Source of the DNA: Pezicula radicicola
Lineage: Eukaryota; Ascomycota; Leotiomycetes; Helotiales; Dermateaceae
Length of the DNA stretch: 64,000 nt
Direction: 5' to 3'
Assembly: GCA_003008705.1 (NCBI GenBank)
Contig: PDUO01000028.1
Span: forward strand, 255,214 to 319,213
Shown: piece after piece, positions 45,223-55,158 of the stretch
How the letters are laid out: every line of letters begins with the position of its first letter
How positions within the stretch are numbered: position 1 is the stretch's first letter
Position numbers and translations under genes: made by a program
Notes under the pieces: generated by a model
Seen by the model: only the letters and a program-made list of their open reading frames with translations
Told to the model about the DNA's origin: nothing
The model's database searches: none

Positions 45223-45313
45223 TGCAACCTCCGTGAATCGAACACGAACCTCCACCTTACTGTGCTCTGAAGAGCTTGGAAGGGTGGAATCCTAACCATT
45301 GGACCAAGGAAGC
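45223..45313 (-). tRNA. tRNA-Gly (anticodon TCC) with 19-nt intron
   Basis: On the minus strand the cloverleaf reads: acceptor GCTTCCT, D-arm GTCC-AATGGTTA-GGAT, anticodon stem CCACC/GGTGG, loop CTTCCA then A, T-arm TCGTG-TTCGATT-CACGG, acceptor AGGTTGC and discriminator A. An intron of 19 nt (AGCTCTTCAGAGCACAGTA) follows position 37, the normal eukaryotic place, and can pair on itself (GCTCT/AGAGC). The acceptor stem has two adjacent T-T mismatches (3-70 and 4-69), which is unusual and may mean a degenerate copy. The internal A and B boxes needed for Pol III are present. Confidence 0.8.
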
Positions 45314-45859
45314 TTTGTTTGCTCTGTTTGATGGGAAGGAAATATGACTTTGCGGTTATCAAGAGAGAAAGTTTGGACGGGCACATTTTAAGAGATTGAA
45401 AGTGGAGCAGTGGCACTAGGACGCGGCTACTAAGGCAACTTAACATTTTAAGTCGTTTTAGTAAATTGCGAAGTAGAAAAACTGAGACTAGAAGAATCCT
45501 TTGGACTGTCATGGCTAAGCTCATGAATTTAAGTTCCAATGAGCTACCAATTCTAAGTGAGTCTATTTCTTGGACACATTACAAGAATTTAGGTAGACAT
45601 GAGATTCATCAAGAAAGTACCACTGTCACATGCTCTACTGTAAGTGTTGAGCTCCTGTATAGACTTTGATTGGCTCGCTTGACTACGGCAGTTTGTGGAA
45701 ATACCAGAATAGTTCCAGACTTTCTCCTTTCTTTCTTCAGTCTGAACAATTACATACCTACTTGAAAGTCCAACAACCCTTAAACAGTTGCCTAGCTTTC
45801 ACCAAAACATTACTAGGCTCAATCGTTTCTAAGCACCGCAACTCATCTCCATCACAATC
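45314..45859. promoter_or_regulatory. Upstream region of MYND/Mss51 gene 2
   Basis: Between the tRNA and the start at 45860 only short plus frames exist (45466-45669, 45666-45908), without features. I treat this as promoter and leader sequence. Confidence 0.35.
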
Positions 45860-47655
45860 ATGTCCCACGTGCGAGAAGAACCCAGAACTTCCTTTAAAAG
45901 TGTCGTAGCCGGTTCAGGAAACAAGGACAATTGGAACATCTTAAACAGGGAAGCATTAAAAACAAAAGGAAGGCCTATTCCATCATTACCCATACTAGCA
46001 ATCCGTGGTCACATTTGCTTTCGATGTTTCTCTCCCTCGGACAATTTGACGAAATGTGGAGCTTGCCTACGCGCTTTCTATTGTGGCAAGGATTGTCAGA
46101 CTCGGGATTGGAAACTTCAGCATAAGAAGGATTGTAAGGTGCTTAAGAAGATTAATGAAGCGGAAAGGGAAGAGACTTATGCTGCTGTGTCACGTGATGA
46201 ATGGACACAGAGTTTAGTGAGTTCTCTTCTCTTCATGTCACTTCGTCTTCACTATGTATTGATGAATATATTTTTGATCCTGATCAAAAAAAGAATTTCA
46301 TTTTCAACATGACGAGACCTAGCTGCAAAGCTAACACAGACTCATCCATAGCGTACCAAAGTACAGCTCATCCGAGAAATGACTAAAGATGAAACTCCGC
46401 TTGATATAATTCAGTCAGTTGTCCATCCAAACACCACAGTCCCTTTATCTAACATCCAACTTAAAGATGTCAATCTTACTGTTCAGTTTGCCACCGAGGA
46501 AGCATGCAACTACCACCGGGAACAAATCTTGTCCCCTGTTCAACCTGTCATCTAGAGTTCACATGCAGCGGTTGTACCTCCACCCACACCCCAGAAGACT
46601 GCAAAAAGTACCAACTAGTAGGCAGTATCGACTTCTTCAGAATAGCTCACTTCAATACAACCGGCGAAGCCTGGTGTCAATGTCCGACTGAGCAAGCGCG
46701 ATCAACATACCAGGCTTTAGCATCAGCTAAAAATTGGTACGAGTATTTCAGTCAGATCTCAGACAAGAATGATGCTATTGAACGGCTGATCAAGCCTGAA
46801 GGGTTTGTCGTTGATGAAGACATGTTGTCTTTGGCGGACCTGGAGACTCAATCTGCCATTCAGAGGATGTGGTTATTCCTCCTCATTAGTACAGACAGTC
46901 AAACAATGCCTTTGACAGTCTTGTCAGCTCTGGAAGACACAGATAAAAATCTCGCTACCCGCAAAACGCTGAATCTGCACCTGATAGGAGCAGGAGACAA
47001 AGAAATATTCAATTCGATGATATTTGAAGAGCTTTTTCATCTCCTTCCAGCTTTACAAACACTCAAGATTGCATTGTTTGGACCAAGATGTTGGACCAGA
47101 GATGCCCCCGATAATGATCCACTCCATGAGATCAAGTTGGATTGCTGTCCAGGATGTACAGCTCGAGGCAGGAAGCGTACTTTAGCTCTGTATCATGGGC
47201 TATATCATGATTATGCAAAGTTACCTCAGTAAGTAGATGAGATCTTACTCCTATTTTCCACCACCAACAATCTCGGGCATATTTCCACAAAAGAGATTCT
47301 CACTCCCCTCTTTCTACCCTCAAAGAATAGGAACTAACACTTACCTCACAGGTACCAAAAGCCAGATCTAGCAGTGCTCTTCCACAGCGGTCGATCCCAA
47401 GCCGAATCCGAATCCTTGGCCCCTACAACAAAGTTTCTAGTTGAATCATCGATACCCACCGTCTGTACAACATACACAGAACGGGAAGCAACTGAAGAGA
47501 TATCGCAACTCAAAGATCTCGATGCCAAAATTATCAAACCGGCTGAGGTGAATAGGTGGAAGAGTCTTGTGCCTATTCCTGAACCTTTGGAGGGCGAAGA
47601 TCATACTTTCTACTATCATAATTATTATAGATATATTTTCCAAGGGAAGAATTGA
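45860..47655 (+). CDS. MYND zinc-finger protein with Mss51-type C-terminal domain (second copy)
   Basis: Exon 1 (45860-46216) has a polar N-terminus and a MYND finger (C53, C56, C66, C69, C75, C79, H88, C92). A GTGAGT intron leads to 46352 (RTKVQLIREMTKDETP). A further exon must start near 46467 to give SYCSVCHRGSMQLPP, aligning with YCCHCYRRASQLEA in the copy at 14.8-16.4 kb; its donor is unresolved. Then come CSTCHLEFTCSGC, MPLTVLSALEDT, LNLHLIGAGDKEIF, EELFHLLPALQTLKIALFGP and, after a GTAAGT..CACAG intron, YQKPDLAVLFHSGRS. It ends at 47655 with TFYYHNYYRYIFQGKN. Same family as its neighbour 30 kb away but clearly diverged. Relation to mitochondrial Mss51 is by domain only. Confidence 0.75.
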
Positions 47656-48670
47656 GTATATGAAACAGTGGTGGGATTTTATATTCAGGAGTTATGTTTG
47701 GTTCTAAAAGTTGTAGAAAAGAGACTTGGGTTGCTTTGAATTCAAAAAAACATCACGTAGTATTGATTGATTCACTACAGAACAGATGTTAACTATTGGA
47801 ATCACATTTACATATACGCGTGGAATAGGATATAAACACTGTCACAGGCGCAATTCGTTTACTGCATTCAAAGGCAAGTCAATTTAGTGTACGAAAGTAC
47901 GAAAGGTACCATCGCCTAACATCTCATTTATGAGCAGACATCTGCTCATATCCAACACGCGACTCCCACCTCCCAAAAAAACAACTCCCCATTCCTACAT
48001 TCAAATCCCGCAAATTCGCAATTCCTATATCTCGCACATAAAGAATAAAGAATCGACCTTATATCAGGTTTATACTCTCTCTTACCTTGGTTCAATAACA
48101 AATTTTTTTTTTGAATCCCGACCGAGGTACCCATATTTTCAAATACCTTTATTCGGCATTTGAACGCCCACAAATCCCACAAATCCATCCTCTCCAAATC
48201 CCTAAATTCTTAAAAAAAAAACACGGCTAATAAATCACATCAGCTAATATACAACCCCATTTCCTCACTCGGAAAACTCCTGATCCGATCGAAGCACAGT
48301 CACTGGGTAATGACTGATGTGAAATCGTATCATATTACGTAATCATGTCTACAAGAACACCAGGAACCTCGTGAACCATTCGTGAACCATTAACCCGTAC
48401 CATAGCTCGAAAAACAACATCACCTCTCTACTTCAATAATTACAAAGAGGTCGCGTTTGTTCCAATCAGTAAAAGATCATTTTCAATCGTAGATCCGGGG
48501 ATACCTACTGCTATGTACCGTCCCCTCCCTACTTCCCTTTCAACATAACTCATATTGTAGAAGAACTCCAAGGGAAACTAACTAATTCCTTTCCTTAAAA
48601 ACAGATATACTTTTTTCACAACCCTATTTCCTGGTAATATCTCACAGCTTAGGGAGTCGGGGAGGGGCTT
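47656..48670. other. Intergenic, nothing recognised
   Basis: Short frames only (47930-48163 plus, 47946-48197 minus). AT-rich with A- and T-runs (about 48095-48112, 48210-48222). No repeat or RNA gene was recognised. Confidence 0.4.
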
Positions 48671-48674
48671 TGTG

Positions 48675-48917
48675 ATGGGAAAGTCCCGTGATACCAGTAC
48701 CGAGGTGGTGAAAAGAAAAGGAGGGGTTAGAGGGGAAGTAGATGGAGGGGAAGTGATTGAAAAGACTTCAATTAAGTATGTTGAAGGGGACGTCGAGGTT
48801 TTGAGGGGTGGGTTGGGGGAATCGAGGGGTTTTTGGTGGAGGGTTTTGATGCATGGGATGTTTTGTTTGGGGGTTAGATGGGTGTTGAGTTTTGTTATGG
48901 GGGGAGGTGAGAAGTAG
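48675..48917 (+). CDS. Small protein with C-terminal membrane segment, tentative (80 aa)
   Basis: An ATG-started single-exon frame encodes a charged N-terminal half (GKSRDTSTEVVKRKGG, then VEGDVEVLRGG) followed by a continuous hydrophobic helix WWRVLMHGMFCLGVRWVLSF, ending GGGEK. The layout would suit a small tail-anchored protein. The sense strand is very G/T-rich, as in the 3' parts of neighbouring exons. The opposite strand is also open (48578-49024) but encodes only Pro/Ser-rich low complexity, so the plus frame is preferred. No family was recognised. Confidence 0.3.
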   Translation: MGKSRDTSTEVVKRKGGVRGEVDGGEVIEKTSIKYVEGDVEVLRGGLGESRGFWWRVLMHGMFCLGVRWVLSFVMGGGEK

Positions 48918-49194
48918 TGGAAGCGGGGTGAGGAGGGATGAGGAGGTGTTGATGGGGAGGTAGGAGAGGGGGGGATGGGATTGAAAATAGGAAGTAAAGG
49001 GGGTATATCACGTGAGTTGATCAAAACATCTCTTAGGATTTAGTATGTTTTAGTAGGATTTGTATTTATACATAGAATAATACTGTAATTTGAAGGAAAG
49101 GGAGTGTTTTATTGGTATATTGTTGATATTTCTGGGTGGATAAAGTGTATAGCGTCTTAATTACAATTTAGGAAAGGAGAGTAGTCTACTCATC
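48918..49194. other. Intergenic
   Basis: The G-rich stretch continues to about 49020, then AT-rich sequence follows. Nothing was recognised before the candidate LTR. Confidence 0.35.
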
Positions 49195-49494
49195 TGTTAA
49201 ATATGACCGGCTACCAAACACAACCGGTTATCCAGAGCGACCGGCTCACTAAAGTAGTAATAACATTGCTACGAAGGTTCATTGACCGGCTAGTTGTAGT
49301 TACCGGTTTACTGGCGTGACCGGCTACGTAGCGTAGCATCCGGTCCCGGCCCCTCGCTAAATAAGGATAAGAACTGGCAATGCTGCCTACCTAGCTACGA
49401 TCCTTCTCTTGAATTCCTTTCTTGGAATCTTGGCCTAGCGTATGATACAGAGATTATGCAGTGTGCTTATCTATGGGCGCTTGACGCGTATACA
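49195..49494. mobile_element. Candidate solo LTR with ACCGGY repeats
   Basis: A 300-bp segment begins TGTTA and ends ATACA, the TG..CA ends expected of an LTR. It is flanked by TCATC (49190-49194) and TCTTC (49495-49499), a 4-of-5 match to a 5-bp target duplication. The first half carries six copies of ACCGGC/ACCGGT (about 49205, 49222, 49239, 49284, 49301, 49319) and a degenerate seventh (TCCGGT), which could be enhancer-like repeats of a U3 region. AAATAAGG (about 49359) could serve as the TATA region. No internal retrotransposon sequence is nearby. The LTR identity is an inference. Confidence 0.4.
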
Positions 49495-50184
49495 TCTTCT
49501 TAAGGCAGATGCATGATGTTTGAGAGAAGGGTAGGTACGAAGTAGGTCTTGTGGCAACTAATTGTCGGCCTCGCTTAGGGATATCTGGAGGTCTTAAGCG
49601 AGAGGGCAAGGTAGTTACGGCTTACTTCAAGACTTTATATCAGTAGTTCCAATGGTCTTTCTCCTTCTAGATTTCTTCGGAAATCATTTGTCCTGATACG
49701 GTCAAAATATAAACCATGTAAAGAAGTCCTCTCTGTAGAGCCAAAGTAGGAAGCAGCTCAATTTTACAGGAACTAGGGAGCCTATGGTAAACAGAACATT
49801 CTGTCTCAGAAGTTTGGGAAGATCTATTGCATACATTTTCGAAGACTAAGTACGAGTCAAGGTTTTTGATTGTATTTTTGAAATAGTATGTACAATGTTG
49901 TGCCAAGCAATTCAGGACCTCATTAACATGAACTTGGGCGATAAGAGAACTCACATGGCCCACTATTGACCAACCCCGCGAATCGGCAAAACGCATCTGT
50001 TATCTATAATCCACCTTCCGGCCAAAGACCCCTCAAACAATGCATTCATCCCCAAGTATAGAGTAGAGCAGAGCCTGGGCTAATGACAGGGTCGTTTTAA
50101 GTATAAGTACATGACTAGATGTCTCCATTTCGGCTCTCTATTTGGAACTTCACGTCGAGGATAATTTCCTTGTTAACCTTCATC
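49495..50184. other. Promoter region of MFS gene
   Basis: No supportable gene; the minus frame at 49667-49996 lacks protein features. The last 120 bp is the likely promoter and leader of the MFS gene. Confidence 0.4.
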
Positions 50185-52072
50185 ATGACGACTTCACAAT
50201 CTAACGACGATGACAAAGTCGACGTCGGGGTGCAAAATACCCCTGTAGCCAGCTACACTGATAATTGGGAACAAGACAATGAGATCGATGAGGCATATCT
50301 AAGAGGCTCGTGGTTCACAAAGTTCTTCCGGAGCGTTTTATTCCAGATGATCCTCTTTGGCGCGTAAGTTCTTGTTTTACCACTCCTACTAAATCTCCAG
50401 CTCATCAATCTACATAGTCTTTCGTTTGTTGGCCCAGCCATGTCGGACGCCATCTCCAACCTCGGTGGTGGTGGTCTCTCAAGCCCTTACCTTGCCAACT
50501 TAGCGAATGCACTCAGTTATGCTTCGGGGTGTTTGATGACACTCTTTGGAGGTCCTCTGATCAATAAGATTGGTATTAGGTGGTCTTGTATGATTGCTGC
50601 TATTACGATGCCACTTGCAGGCTCTAGTTACTACGTGAATGTAAAGTATGGCATAAACTGGTACCTCCTGTTTTCAAACGTATGTCCAAGCTCCTTTTGA
50701 TCTCCAAATCCTTTACCAATTCAAGTCAATATGCGACTAAATCTCTTTCTAGATCCTTGGAGGGTTTACCGGTGGGTTTCTCTATGTTGCAGAGACAACT
50801 GCAATGCTTTCATATCCACCCCAAAACGATAGAGGCTTCTACTTAGGTACGTAAGCCATGATTCCTGTGAATCAAACATGCTTATAAGCAATTCTCAGGC
50901 ATTTGGTCTGCTATGCGAAACTCGGGCAGCATTATTGGAGGTGCGATCAATTTCTCCACGAATTATAGCAATTCTGCAGCAGGTAGCATTCGATTATCTA
51001 CGTACCTTATTTTTGTTGCCTTTGGTAAGTTTCACCTCAACAAATAGCTTTCTGAATAATCCTGACCAAGGAAACTTACAGAGTGTACCGGTGTAATCTG
51101 GGCTTTCTTGTTGTCGCATACTAGGCGTGTTCGACGTCCTGAGGGTACCAAGATCCCTTCGTCTCCAGCTATTACCTGGAAAAAGGAGTTCTCCGCCCTG
51201 TGGAAACACGCGCAGCGTAAGAAGGTAAGAGTTTATGTACGAACCACCTCCTGAGATGACAGCTGACATTGAAGCGTAGACTTGGCTAGTCTTCATCCCC
51301 GCCTTCTACTCTTTCTTCTACGGCGGAACTATGGGAACCTACCTCTCACTACACTTTTCGGTTAGAGCACGGGCACTATCATCTCTCATCACTCGTAAGT
51401 GAATCTTAACACCGCTGTTAATGGCGAATGTCTAACGCAAGACTCAGCTTCAATTACTATTCCATTGGTCATTGCCTACGGTAGACTCCTAGATATGAAA
51501 CGTTGGCCCCAACAATACCGTGCATGGGTCGCATTTTCCTTATGGCTTATCCCACAATCAGCCTGTTTCATCTGGATCGGTATAGAATACCACAAATTCG
51601 GAACCGCAAAAGCTGCATTAGACTACCAAATGTAAGTCACTACCCATTACCCAATCCGTAACAAACAAAAACTCGAAACTAACACCCTTGGTCCCAAAGT
51701 GATAGCAGAAGATGGGCAGAAGCCTACCTCCCATACCTAATAGTTTTCACAACGGGTTATCTAACCCAATTATCTCTTTACTGGATCCTCGGCACTTTTT
51801 CTGTCGATATAAAATCATCTTCTCGTACAGGAGGGCTTTTCCGTGCTTTTGAAACTGCTGGTCAGGCGGTTTCGTATGCTATTAATTCGCATACTGGTGG
51901 TGACCCTAGGATGCCTTTTTATGTTAATTGTGCTATGTTGGCTCTTACTATACCATCTATGGTTATGTTGATTAGACTGATTCCAGAGGCTCCTGCTGTT
52001 GTGGATGTTGATGCTGGGGACGTTCCTGTTATTGTTGCTGTTGCGAAGATTGACCAGGGTAGTCCTCACTAG
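50185..52072 (+). CDS. UNC-93-type MFS transporter, about eight exons
   Basis: From ATG 50185 (MTTSQSNDDDK) exon 1 ends at a GTAAGT (50364), and the next exon restores ALSFVGPAMSDAISNLGGGG. Later exons give NALSYASGCLMTLFGGPLIN, ILGGFTGGFLYVAETTAMLS, GIWSAMRNSGSIIGGAINF, ECTGVIWAFLLSHTRRVRRP, TWLVFIPAFYSFFYGGTMGT, SITIPLVIAYGRLLDMKRW and RWAEAYLPYLIVFTTGYLTQ. The last exon ends at TAG 52070-52072. Length and hydrophobic pattern fit the UNC-93/DUF895 branch of the major facilitator superfamily, common in fungi with unknown substrates. The donor sites are short and regular. The terminal exon changes from A/C-rich to G/T-rich. Confidence 0.78.
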
Positions 52073-52835
52073 GAAAAGTTCACTGAGAGTTATGGAGAGC
52101 GAACTTTTCTTCCCAAATAGTGTACTGAGGAACAAATTGGTTGTAAAGTGTCCAATGAAAAGAATTACTCATATTTATTGCCATGCTTAATGATTGAAAC
52201 TCGGTTTCCTCCACTGAGCTATTGTATACGAATGAGAATGTGGAACGCTGCAACATAGAATCAAATCATATAAGAGCTTTTGAGATAAACATATTTCATA
52301 CGGTTTGTCCGCCTCTTATGACTTTACAATCTTTTGGTTGTTAAAGTTAGCTTTACCAGATTCGAAATAACAACAAGGTTATAAGTAACAGCTAATTTTA
52401 AATTTGCCTTCTACTAAAAAGCTGCGTCATAGACATGGTTCGCTATGGGAGAGGACCCTAGAATCTTTCTCACCAGTGTGACGTTATTTCATATAGACAA
52501 GTGTGTTGCAAGAAAATAGTCTGGTAAATAGCTCCTTTCACAGCAACATGTTCTAGTGAAATTGAATATTGTGCTTAAATGTTGACATTATCATTTGCAG
52601 GCCAGTCACCCTTGTTAGAAATATTTTCCCACTTTGTACCCTAATAACTTTTTCAAGACTGCTTTGTTTTACACAATTTCAACACTTATTATCAAGGGGA
52701 AATTCTAGTGCACCAAATTCATTTAGCCTTGCTGTTGGCATGGATCGAGTCTCTCGCTGTCTTCAGCTAGTAATTGTTCCGGAATCTAATCTACATACAA
52801 ACCCCAATCTGTTCATTAAATACCTATAATCTACT
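52073..52835. other. Convergent intergenic region
   Basis: An AT-rich stretch between two converging genes. The plus frame at 52569-52829 is not protein-like. No repeat was recognised. Confidence 0.4.
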
Positions 52836-54689
52836 TCAAGATACCCTCAGACGACTTCTCGCATCGTTACAAAATGGCTTCTTAGCGCTTGCTAAATCAC
52901 TCTGTACACTCGCCTCATAATTCGCCGTTGCATCCACTTTCTGTAGCATCTCAACACGTTCTATTGTGACATGGAATGGTTTAGGTAGAGGAGGGTATGG
53001 TGCTACAAGGGCCGGAGCGGTGTAATCAACTCCCAAAGATGTCAAAATGAGAGGTGTAATATGGGCGGCAGAGAGGAGAATTCGAGGCATGCCTGGTCTT
53101 TATCAGCTTGATATTTGAAGTGATGAGGGGCACGAACACATACCATGACCTGTAAAGCCAGCGGCGACGAAGTGACCATCGCGTTTTGGAATGGCGCCGA
53201 CGAAGGGAAAGGCGTCAATACTTGATGAAGTAACTGCTCGTTTATTTAGTATACTGTTTCTTCTCTTGCCTCAAGACACGGGAATACTCACTACCGGTCC
53301 AGCATCCACCCTCATCAACATTCTTTCCTAGCTCTGCGGGATCTTTCCCTTGCCACCCTACAATATCTGCTGCGGGCCATGATTGGTAGAACTCTGACAC
53401 ACCGTCGAATTGCTTATCCTCACTATCGTTGCGGAGGTAGCCACGCGGGCTGTGAACAAGAACTTGTTTCGCTCCACCAACTATGATGGTGTTATAAGGC
53501 GGAGGAAGTTGGAGATGATAGTTCTATGCCAGTAAATTAGCTAGCGGATTCGATATTAAGGTTGAGTTTAGACAAACGTTGACAACATTGTCCCAGTGTT
53601 GGGCACCGGTATGTTTGATAAAACCTTCTGGCGCTTTTATGGCCGCCAATGTTGCTCGACCAGCAAAGATGAGATTGCTAAATTCAGGTAAAAGATGTGA
53701 GGCCCATCTATTAGTAGCATGTACAACAGTCTTCGCCCGTACATCTCCTCTCGACGTCTTGACTGTGATCCAGCCAGCTGCATCGCGCTCTGAAACCCCC
53801 ACTGCTGGTGTATTTGCTTGGAGGTTTAGTTTTCCTGTTTTGAGAACTATACGAAGAAGAGCGTGGACGAACTTGTATGGCCATCTATGGAAACTAGATT
53901 AGTTATAGAACTTGAACTGGGGGGCTCAGGACTCACACTTGACCGGATGGATGGACCACTGCTCCTACACATCCTTTCATCTGTGTAAACTCCTCTGCAG
54001 ATTTAACGTCTTCAATAAGTCTACAATCCCTAATCACATCTCCATTGTCACCATGATCCTTCCGCATAGCTTCATAGGCTCCTTTAAGTCTCGTCCACGC
54101 TTCATCTGACATAGCCGCGTCGAAAGTCTCACCGAGCTTGAAGCAAACTTCCTCAGCAATGCCTTCTTCAGTAAACAGTTCTTTAAAGGCAGGCAAGTGT
54201 GCCATTTCATGTTTGATGAGTTCGTGCGCTCCATCCGGCCCAAATCTTTCAGACCATGGCGGGTAGCGTGAGTAAGCATGCGGTCGCAGCTGTCCTCCTA
54301 AGTTGCTTTTTCATCAGTTCCGACTTTCGACACATTCAAGTTTCTTTCTAAATTGCGACTCATGATCATAGGCGAAAACTCACCATTCCGACCCGTCGCA
54401 CCTCCGCAGATATCCCGCGCTTCCAACATGAGCATCTGGGGGGTCTTGTGACCATCTGTTTCTGTGAACTATTTTGCCTTATTTTAGTCATGCAGCTCGA
54501 TAGACTTGAAAATTCAAGTTACTCTACCTTGTGTAGCCAGTACGCTGTGGTTGCGCCTGTATACCCACTACCAACAATTACCACATCCGTCTCCTGTGGC
54601 AATTCACTCGTTGAACGAAAGTCTCGCAAAGAAGACTCAGCCGCCTCAATCCAGTACGACTTAGTCGGGTTCTCAACAGGTAAAACCAT
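52836..54689 (-). CDS. FAD-dependent oxidoreductase (DAO family), multi-exon
   Basis: ATG 54689 opens MVLPVENPTKSYWIEAAE, then the FAD-binding TDVVIVGSGYTGATTAYWL (GxGxxG). After introns come MLEARDICGGATGRNGGQLR and HAYSRYPPWSERFGP, AVVHPSGQV, WPYKFVHALLRIVLKTGKL, SRGDVRAKTVVHATNRWASH, NYHLQLPPPYNTIIVGGAKQ, SSSIDAFPFVGAIPKRDGHF and VAAGFTGHGMPRILLSAAHI, ending near 52836. This order is that of the D-amino-acid-oxidase (DAO) fold flavoenzymes of the fungal gamma-glutamylputrescine-oxidase-like type, which oxidise amines or amino acids. ARDICGGATGRNGG is the second FAD contact typical of the group. There is no signal peptide. It lies 470 bp downstream of a co-directional transporter, suggesting a shared substrate. 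I did not fix every exon border. Confidence 0.8.
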
Positions 54690-55158
54690 TTTGTAGATTT
54701 GAAATAATTGCTTGGTATTCTTTACACATCTGGGCACTCGACTTTGCCATTATTTAAATGAACCGGTTGTCCAAAGTTGATGGGGTTCTGGCGCATCTTA
54801 GAACCGGGCCGGCCTTAGGTACGCCGTGCTTCAGATGTACCCGCAACTATGCATACACAAACGTATGATTGAGTACCGGTGAATAAGGCTTGGCATTTTG
54901 TGAAGATATATCTTATCTTTGCGGCGGGCTTCTCCGATAAAGGTCCTTCCAGATGCGCTTTATCCCACTTTTCTGTAATGATCTACTGGAATTACTCGCC
55001 AATGGTAATTTTCTACACCGCACATCTGGGACAACACGAGCGCTGTTTTGAGGCAGCAGTAATCCAAACGACAGTACCAATTTTTTTGGCCCTTTATACT
55101 CGGTACCAGAAATGGCGATAGAAATCTATATGATAAAATAATAGTAACAGAAGCTAGT
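54690..55158. promoter_or_regulatory. Promoter of the DAO gene
   Basis: 469 bp between two minus-strand genes. No protein frame is convincing (54879-55121 plus lacks features), and specific sites were not recognised. Confidence 0.4.

Noticed and set aside
51815..52135. 106-codon minus-strand frame
   Set aside because: Antisense to the terminal exon of the UNC-93 gene, which has clear membrane-protein coding.
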